DNA of 64,000 bases from the NCBI GenBank assembly GCA_900239685.1, contig OENT01000512.1:40561-104560 (forward strand), written 5' to 3'. How positions within the stretch are numbered: the first letter of the stretch is position 1; each line of letters opens with the position of its first letter. The position numbers were made by a program, and so were the translations under genes. The notes beneath the pieces are model-generated. The model made no database searches, was not told the DNA's origin, and saw only the letters and a list, made by a program, of their open reading frames with translations. This DNA comes from Rotaria macrura. Lineage: Eukaryota > Rotifera > Eurotatoria > Philodinida > Philodinidae. Positions 55,602 to 64,000 of the stretch are shown here, one piece after another.

Positions 55602-57114
55602 CTGAAAAAAAATAAGGTGTCACACGAAACCTCTGAGGTTTCGCCAAGTTCTACTGTACTATATAAGTGTCCGTAGGATCATGCGAAACCTGTAAGAGTT
55701 TTAGCAATATCCAAGGTTTTGTAAAATTCTTTATAGAGTTTGAAAATATAAAATATGTTTCGTCCTGAACCCCTTGAAATTTGCGTTACCGCTGACGTTT
55801 GGTCAAAAACCCTTTTGAGTTTCGTATACAAAACGTTTTGTAAATATGTTTCGTGTAGAATTATGGTTACGAAGTTACCCTATTTCCCAAGTCGTTATGT
55901 TTCCAAGTAGCTGGTAACTTGTCCTTTACCAGTTACGTGCTTACAGTAAAGGGCCGCTACCAGTTAATGGGTAACGGAGTAACGGGTTGAACCATTCCTC
56001 TAATATGCATCAAAAAACGTTTTAAGAAAAATTATGAAATTCTACGAAGTTCGACTAAAGTATATCAGGCTGGGGAAATCCATTTGTGAAATCCCTATTT
56101 TCACGATTTTCAGTTCATATTTTTCGAGAAAACCATTTTTCCACAAAACTTTGAAGTGTTTCATTGAAATTATACTTTTTCCAACGAAACCTGTTTCTGC
56201 ATTAGGAGACAGATTTTTAAAAAAAGAAGAGTAAAAGTGAAAATAATAACGATTCCTGTATCAGATTCACATTCCCTGAGTCCGACTTGATTTATTCAAC
56301 CTTGTTAGAGTTTCGTTTTTATTCGTGAAAATCTACTTTGCAGATAATTGGAGGAGTCTTTGATTCCGTTGCTCCGATACCGTCACTGGATAACTGGTAA
56401 CAGAAACGTTACCTGTTCCTTGATGAGATATTCTATTTCTAGTTAGAATATTTGCTAGCTGAGGGGATCAGAATGGTGAGTTTGATTTTACAAGTTACAA
56501 TGGGATGAAATTTTTTTTTCTATTTAGATCAAACATCCCATGTTGATCGTTTCGCCCATCAAAATCTGAAGGAACTAGCAGAAAAAATGCCTGAAAATTG
56601 CGGTATTCTGTTGGAATACACGTGGCATCGCTGGAACATGGAAGTAGTCTTCTAACCAAAAACTTTCCTCATTTTTTCTAGTGAGTTCCGAGTAAGTTGG
56701 TGTGTCTTTCCGCAAGAAGCCACATAAATCATGGGAAAAAATTTAGGAAAGTTTGTGTTCGAAATACTACATTCATGCTTCCGCGATAACATGTGTTTCG
56801 CTACAGGATACAGTGATTCGCTCTTACTTTTCTACCGGTTTTCACAGGACCTGGTTTTTTTAGTGAATGGGAGGTTTTAGCATTGAATGTTGGTGGAAAA
56901 ATACTTCCGCAATGGAAACAGCATTCGGCGAAACTTACATTCAATGTTGAATTGTGAATTGTAAAGAACTCCAAGTACGAAAGGCTCGCTATCGGCTATT
57001 AAAAATGAAGACTTTTTACGAAACCTAATGTCTACGAAACTTCAAATGGTTTCGATTTCGTTGCACAAGTCGGAACCCTTTAGGGTTTCGTGTGGCACCT
57101 TTTTTCTTTCAGTG
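55600..57114. mobile_element. Non-autonomous inverted-repeat DNA transposon, 1.5 kb
   Basis: The ends are inverted copies of about 32 bases: CACTGAAAAAAAATAAGGTG continuing TCACACGAAACC on the left, and CACTGAAAGAAAAAAGGTGC continuing CACACGAAACC on the other strand at the right. The CACTG terminus is compatible with CACTA/EnSpm-like elements, but no target duplication is evident (cccacaca and tatgaaca flank it), so the superfamily is open. Subterminal regions repeat CGAAACC words, including a 19-base palindrome at 55625-55643. The interior also has GTTACC/GGTAAC words around 55865-55990 and 56385-56420. No transposase frame exists. Confidence 0.75.
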
Positions 57115-59465
57115 TATGAACAACAATTTGAGATAAAACTCTTTATTGGCACATCAGACTGTGCCATCAATAAATTCTAATGCTTGGTTTACATTGAAAA
57201 GATTGTAAATTGTATTGATCGGAATCGAGATGGGCAGTGTTTATTAAAAGAGATATATGATTATCCAAATAGATAAATATAACCATTTACTCAAAACTTC
57301 ATCTTATTCAGGCCGATAGAGCTGTCTGAAGAATTAACTTGAAACAGTAATGGAATATTATTTAATAAATCGAAGATAACACTAGATTTTCATAAATATT
57401 TTCAACCAGTGATGCATATGAAAATAGTGTTGCTATGGATGAATTAGAATATCTTGAGTCGTAGTTGTGATTATCGCTGTCAAAGCTCATTTCTCATCGG
57501 TGTAAGTACTAAGAATAGAGGAGATGTTCAACGGAAACCAAATGTTCATAATCTTCAGTAACACAAATTGATGATAAATCATAAAATTAAAATTATCTTA
57601 ATTGTGCGGGCTAATTGAAATAGCAAGATACAGTTATTCGTCACAATTGTTTACCACAATAAAATTTAAAGTTTTTCTGTAGCTGGCTATATCACATCTT
57701 TATAAATGACTCGATCATATGGACTTTTTAGAGTTTTAAAGAAAAATTTCTCGTTCAATATCAATGGCACAGTCACACGCAGCATTGCTCATAACTCTCA
57801 TATTATTAGAAATAATGTGAGGGTTCTTCTCATCTTCAGTAGAAAACAAACATTATAAAATGAAAATTAATAAAGATTCATCACACATGGGGCTGCAGTT
57901 GTCTTTATTTGACCTCGAATTTTATCATATGCATTACCAGTCATAATTTCAAATTTCTAATTCTCTTTTAAACTCGATGATGTTCGTGGATTCTCTTCTT
58001 TGTCATCGAATATAAAATACATCTTTGTCGTTTCTACACAAGACGAACTTATCATACATAGATTTCTTTTTACATACAATGATATGGCCAAGATAAAGTT
58101 ACACAACATATATACATCATACATTTCGCGAAAAATTGACGTAAAACAATCAAAAACATTATTACACGCTTCAGTTAGAATCTTAGTTTATAGTTCAAAG
58201 ATTTAGAAGTGTAACTAAAAATGTACGTGTTGATGATAGATCTCTGAAGATGAAGAAAACCAATTAGTTGTCACTAAAATGATAAAATGAATAGATTTTA
58301 AGCAAAATAGGATCGCTCATCAAATCTGTTTGTGAAAATCAGGATATTCTCACTAGTCTTTGTATAAATAATAAACACACTTACAGCAATACTACAAATA
58401 ACCATGTTCGTTCAATAAGAAAAGAAGAAGAGCATTATTGATTTGTGTAACTGTAAACGCACCTTCAAAGATATTCTAGCTACGTATTCGGCATAATGCT
58501 TTCTAGCTTACAGAGAACTTTGCTCTGAAGGAGACATGAAGATCTTGGTGGATAATTGCCGACTCTGAAAAGAATAACAATGACGACAACAATAATTATT
58601 TTTCAATAATAGATTTGATTTCTTCTCAACAATCTCTATAAGGATTTCATTTACCCATGTATAGTCTTCAAAAGAAACATTAATTATCATCATTCAATCC
58701 TTCTCTAGTAGAAGAAATCTCGAAATCATTTCACAAGATTGCTCGAACTTATGTATGAATATTGTGATTCTGAAGTTTAAGATGAATGCTTTACTATTTT
58801 AGAAACGAACTCTTCAAATGAGAGAGTTACCTTTGAATAGGATTGGGAACAGTGAAAATTTTGATGTCAGGTAGCATAAAACTTCATTGTATACATGAGA
58901 AACATGAATACCATGATACAATGAATTGCTGCTAGAAAATGATCATTCGAACGACTTTTCGCATCTTCACCGAATCATATGAAAATTCCAGGTAGCGCCT
59001 GGATTTCTTTTGGAATTTTAAAATAAAATGTAGAAAACATCATTGAGTCGCAAAAACTGAAAATTGAAGAAAATATAAGAATTCGATAATGTATAATGTC
59101 AAAGAAATATAACTTGTTGACAATTAAAGATTCGTCTAGACACCAATTAAAGAAAGTAATGTTCAGTCATTTACAGACCTTGATGTGTCTATAATATCTT
59201 TGATTCTAAATTGTATTTCACATCTTTGTTTTTACTCCTGTTCTATACACAATTGCAATTGCATTTCAGTTTATTTAAATATGCAATGAAGCCGTTTCTG
59301 TAGGTGCATCCAAAAACTTTGAAGAAGGTTACAAGATTCCGCACACAGCTAGAGTGACATTGGAGTAAGTGTTTCCATACAAAGAAATATCTTTTTCTAC
59401 CAACAACTCTCATTTTCGTTGTTTCGGATAGGAGCAACCAAAGCCACGAGCTACCCAGAACAAAC

Positions 59466-59717
59466 AATCAGATACTAAGATCTGACAAGATTCTGCATCT
59501 GATTTAGTATGACCTTGTAACGAAAAATGGTGGTCTCAGCAGTCTGACATCGCAAGTCTTACTCTAAATTCTTTACAGATATGATTATAAGATTGTAGAA
59601 AATCTTGTACGACAGTAAGATCTTACAAGAATCTTACTGTATGAATTGATGTAAGATATATGAGACCATGATTTTTTCTACGATTTCATCTGATCGTACA
59701 AGACTTAATGTCTGATT
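59466..59717. mobile_element. Putative MITE, AATCAGAYAYTAAG termini
   Basis: The left end AATCAGATACTAAGATCTGA resembles the reverse complement of the right end (AATCAGACATTAAGTCTTGT). The interior holds further inverted words such as GTAAGATCTTACAAGAATCTTAC. About 250 bases, no coding frame. The ends are approximate. Confidence 0.5.
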
Positions 59718-60849
59718 TTTGAACTAGGTACAATTTTCATCATTAGCCTTAGCACTCATTGGAAGTATTGCAGACAATCTCTGAAATATGTTAATCAGAA
59801 GAATTTCAGAGAAACTCTTAACACGAAAATTATTGATCAAAAAGTGCGTCGCTAGGGTTTTCAATGCACGGCGTATTCTTATTTCCAAAATCGTTGAAGT
59901 CAACAGATTCCAATAAATGAAAATCAATCCTATGCATACAAAGGAGCACCTATAGTGCATAGAGTACTTCGACGTAGTAGCTTGACGAATTTGCATCAAA
60001 TATCATGGGGAATGTATGCGAACTTTGTGAGAATGTTGTGAGATATAACGTTACTTACAGAAGAATTTCCAGTAATATCAAAATGAAACAAGACATATAG
60101 GAAAAAGAAGACTTTCAAAATAGCCAGCCAGTTTGCTATATGGAGTAAGTGGTTTGAAATTTATTAACCGAAGTGATCTGAAAGAAAACATGCTTACCTA
60201 CAGTGTATTTTCAAGAATATCGCATAAGAATCTTAATTTCTTGCTCAATCGTACTCACTATACGTTGTCTCCATATTTGTTAGTGAGAAAGGCCAGAAAT
60301 AGCATAACAATTTTTGACATCTTAAAAGAGCTGGTATTTTTATGCTCCATATGAGTTAAAAGACTATAATCATCGAACAGATTTCGGATGGGAGTTTTAC
60401 ATTGAAATTTTAAATAAATGGTTACCTTCGACGAACATACGTACGGTTCGGAAAAGCATTGACATCACCTAGTACAATTGTAGTAAGAATTATCTAGGTC
60501 AATGTTTGTGATAATTATTTTCCTAATCATTCCCTTTTATTTTGTAATGCTTGGATCATAATATGTATCTTCAGTGATGTAAAGATCATCTTTATTTCGG
60601 TTTGAAAAGATCCGTGGATGGTTAGAAGTAAAATTCAATCAATTCGAACATTTTACCTGCATTTATAAAATAGATGTATAATCTGATATTAATATTAACA
60701 GTTTTTATTATTCAAAAACTCAGTTTAATAGGCATAAGATCATGAAGCAATGCTGTTCATACAATAAACGCCAGTACCTATCTGAATTTAGCATCAATCG
60801 CTCTTTTGACTAGCTGGTACAACCCATGTCAAAAAAGTACATCAATAAT

Positions 60850-61012
60850 CAGATTAAAATCCTACACCTTTAGTTGGTTTTTAATCGATTAGGAATCGAT
60901 TATAATCAAAAAGAATCCAAAAAACCTAATTTTCATCGATTATTTCTATTGTTTTTGATTACAATCGATTAAAGTTGTTATAATTTTTAGTGATTATAAT
61001 CTGATTACTGCT
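60850..61012. mobile_element. Putative MITE built from AATCGATTA words
   Basis: The left TAATCAGATTAAAATC matches the reverse complement of the right end, TAATCAGATTATAATC (one mismatch in 16). Inside are several ATCGATTA copies in both orientations. No coding frame. Confidence 0.6.
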
Positions 61013-61618
61013 CTAATTCCTTTTCATGGGAAAGCAGTTTATCACAGCCGGTAGTTTTCACCTTCTTGCTCTGCAATTTTATCCATTCAAAAATAAACAA
61101 CTGGCTCTACAACCAGCTCATCTGGTCACACAAATTAAGTTTAAAAAACTATTTTGAAAATGTTCTCAGGGAAAGTATTATTCTTGATGGTGAAAACTAG
61201 TACTGGTATGTTAGAAGCTACCAGAATAACTCCCAAGAGGTCATTAAGAACCAGGATTTCATTTCTAGATTTGCCCTATTTACTGTTGATCAATAATTTT
61301 TTCAGATAAGTAGCATTTTCTTGAGATAGCTACATATCCATAGTATCCCGTTTTATAGCTGTGAGATCGATAAAGCTGGTATGTAAACCGGTTCAGTCTG
61401 CAAAAAGAAATTCGGCTGATTTGATCTGTGTGACAAGTATTCATGCAATACTTTATTCTTCTTCTTGAGTACTTTGAAAATGCCTGACTAAATAAGAATA
61501 TCTAACATTATAACGATTATCTCTAATGTAATCGAAAACTATTCAGTATTCGATGATGGGCGAAATTAGTCTAATATATATTTAATATAGCTGCAAAGTT
61601 TGCAAATGATCCTAGGTC

Positions 61619-61825
61619 GAACATTCCACACTGGTAACGGTCAGTTCCGAGATATTCCGACAATTTCATGGAAACAGTATTGCGGTAGGAAATTTTCTGG
61701 ATTGTTTCCGATGATTTCCGGTCGTTTCCTGCTGGAAAGCTCAGGAATTTGGCAGCAATTCAACAGAAAAAGTTTGAGCAGTTTCCGACAGGGGTACTGC
61801 TTCTACGTTCTAGCGATTTCCACTG
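61619..61825. repeat. Cluster of TTTCCG/CGGAAA-type words
   Basis: Recurrent TTCCGA, TTTCCGATGATTTCCGG, GTCGTTTCCTG and CAGTTTCCGACAG strings with related inverted words. It resembles the other short-word clusters in this end of the window. Boundaries are not defined. Confidence 0.4.
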
Positions 61826-63109
61826 TTTTCAAGTAGGATCGCCTGTAGGATTCTGAGTGCAGATCACAGTCCTGAGATTGGACTTTTAATTGAATTCTTG
61901 CGACTATTGAGTATGCAGGGCTGCTTTATTACTGATTTGTACTTTAGAGTAATACTTCTGAATGCACACATATCGTACGCAAAACAGTGTCCATTTTGGT
62001 ATCCCCTCTTTTCTTTTGCTTGAATATCGACTTCTACTACATAGGATTTATTCGAAAAAAGTATGTGAAATCCCAGTTGGAAGATGTGGGTCTTCTTTTC
62101 GATAGAATAAATGTTGTTTTAAGCAACATCATTTTACTTTCTCAACACTTTCATCATTGGATTGTTTTGGAAAAAGATAACCGTTTTGGGAGGATTCTAC
62201 AGTCGCATACTTGAAGTTACATCAACAAAACAATAGTAGCTGTTCTTTTACTAGACAAATACGGGAACGATGCGTATATGAGTGTAATTCGACGGTAGAT
62301 ATTGTTCTATTTATATTTCTTCCCTTATCTCTCAAATTTTATTCTGAATCGTAAAAAGTTTTATCACTTCTGATTAGCAATATTTTATTTTGAACAATTA
62401 CACATTGTACTCACCACGGCATTATAGTTCGATTACCAAATTTTACGATTCTAATGAATGTATAGCATACATTCTGATTGTTAAACATCAGATCACTTGA
62501 ATGAGTACTGATAACCGACAATGGTTTAGGATGAACAGCTAGTTGGTTACTCTAACTTAAAGTTACATAAGAGCAAAGAATTATCTATCCATTAATTTAG
62601 TCGGTCAAGTATAAAAGTATTTTAAGAATGGGCATAAATAATTTGTAGAACATCTACTTCACCATGTGCACAGAATGAAAATAATGACGATAGACAACAC
62701 ATAAAGGAAGAAAAGAAGAAGAAACATAATTTGATTTTAACTATATCGTGATTCGTTGAACGAGAAATTCACACCGCTGACTGAATTTACATATTAATCG
62801 ATTAGAAAATCTGTTACTAAGGCCACACATGGAAACGAATATAGTGATAGCATATCATCTAATTCGTTCAAACTATATGACTACTGAGCCTGAAATAAAA
62901 ATGAGAAGAAGATGCATGAGTAGATATTCCTATATGCAACTGTGTTATTCGTTATATTCGCTCGATTGATATTTGAGATGTGTTGTTGATTTTTCTTTGA
63001 ATCTGAACGTTTATGAAGATATGCGAATACTTTCTAGTTCAATGTGAGAATCATCTCTTACTGATTGCAGTGTGATCTAAATCTTCTAGAGCCCAGGTGA
63101 AAGCATATG

Positions 63110-63296
63110 GTAAGTATACGGCCGTTTACGGTAAAATACGGAGCGCATACGGCCGTGAACCTGGTCCATGATTTACGGCCGTATTTTAACGCGAATTCGG
63201 CCGTATCCGATCGGTATACGATACAAATACGGAAAAAGTATGGTGAGAATATGGTCGTAAATCATGGACCTGGTTTACGGTGGAATACGGTATTAA
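63110..63296. repeat. Palindromic TACGGCCGTA-type element
   Basis: Imperfect repeats of ATACGGCCGT and TACGGTAAAATACGG. ACCTGGTCCATGATTTACG (from 63159) is repeated inverted as CGTAAATCATGGACCTGGT (to about 63275) with one mismatch, so the block can fold into a hairpin. No coding capacity. Confidence 0.7.
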
Positions 63297-63299
63297 GGT

Positions 63300-63412
63300 G
63301 ACCGCTCACTTCGTCGCACGACAGTTCGTCGCGATCACTTCGTCGTGAACACTTCGTCGCACGATCACTTCGTCGCACGACACTTCGTCCCGTTCACTTC
63401 GTCGCAATAATA
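63300..63412. repeat. CACTTCGTCGCACGA minisatellite
   Basis: Seven imperfect units of 14-17 bases around the core CACTTCGTCGCACGA. It directly abuts the palindromic element and is far more GC-rich than its surroundings. Confidence 0.9.
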
Positions 63413-64000
63413 ACTTGTTGCGATAAATTCATCGTATTTAAACGAAAACATGAACTTAATTGGATTAAGTCATGCTGTTTATTATGTTACACAATTAATT
63501 ACATGAATGTATACTCTACCATGTAATTCTTAGAGTAACATAATGGGTAGAATATGCAGTCAGATTAAAAAATAACTTTGTTTTATTGATACTGTTTGAG
63601 AAATTATTTTATTAAAGTTCAAGAAATCTACTATTAAATAAAACTAAAGTATTTCAAGAAAATGATTTCTGAGCAAATTTAGACCTAAGGAAAACTATGA
63701 TTAACTAAGATGAAACTCGCTCTCATTTGAAATTCATTATTCATTCAGTATCTCTGAACTAACTGTTGGTGATTAAAAAATATATGGATAAATACATAAA
63801 TTAATTTTAAAAAATTTTCGTTTCGGTTTCAAATTTTCATGCTGCGACTATAAATAGAAACTAATCGTCATAAATTCTGGAATATTATTGGTTAATATCA
63901 GCATTATGTAAAGGTGGTGTCTTCGAATTTAGGAGATTTTTGAATTAAAGAAAAAATTCTTTCAACCTAGCTAACTTCCTTTATATTGAAAAAGTTATGT

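Larger units (their letters stand above)
57115..64000. other. Gene-poor right end with small palindromic elements and minisatellites
   Basis: 6.9 kb without a recognisable gene. Several small inverted-repeat elements and two tandem-repeat blocks are listed separately. A minus-strand frame at about 57496-57371 (MSFDSDNHNYDSRYSNSS onward, 42 codons) could be relic protease sequence, but this is not supported by a domain. Confidence 0.45.

Noticed and set aside
55600-57114. hAT assignment for the 1.5-kb element
   Set aside because: The flanks show no 8-base duplication and the CACTG end does not fit the hAT MITE found at 7518; superfamily left open.

Overview
The window looks like a piece of an animal nuclear genome, most likely a bdelloid rotifer such as Rotaria or Adineta. 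That is an inference from style, since no species marker was found. The DNA is strongly AT-rich. Genes are split by many GT-AG introns of about 45-100 bases with a few much longer ones, and the gene families are metazoan: CLC exchanger, AMPK alpha, Argonaute, GT11 fucosyltransferase and a PDZ scaffold. All gene models were built by hand from reading frames, splice sites and intron phase. Every complete multi-exon model sums to a multiple of three.

Layout: a B-box protein runs off the left edge (1-1475, minus). A CLC-3/4/5 type Cl-/H+ exchanger follows (5213-9760, plus) with a hAT-like MITE in its long sixth intron. Next come a small cysteine-rich secreted protein (11116-11508, minus), a 498-residue coiled-coil protein (12099-15396, minus) and a PDZ/coiled-coil protein (17552-19637, minus). 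The last is divergent from the AMPK alpha gene (20924-26041, plus), which carries an antisense tRNA-Gly(GCC) gene in an intron. Then come a GT11 alpha-1,2-fucosyltransferase-like enzyme (28047-30530, minus), an unrecognised proline-rich protein (33306-34567, plus) and an AADAC-like alpha/beta hydrolase (35607-37283, minus).

From 37.3 kb the window is mostly gene-poor and rich in repeats. It holds a long perfect inverted repeat around a run of Ns (39330-39957) and a diverged 260-base direct repeat pair (about 40.3 and 41.4 kb). A 14-exon Argonaute (44936-50851, plus) lies in this half. Two of its four slicer residues are replaced, giving D-E-A-T instead of D-E-D-H. Further right are the 3' exons of a metzincin-like protease (55181-55601, minus), which abut a 1.5-kb inverted-repeat transposon (55600-57114), and several small palindromic elements and minisatellites up to 63.4 kb.

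The genes do not form an obvious pathway. The points most worth following are the slicer-dead but apparently guide-binding Argonaute, the intronic tRNA with an altered T-loop, the transposon that supplies a splice acceptor to the protease exon, and a set of inverted-repeat elements each built from its own short palindromic word.
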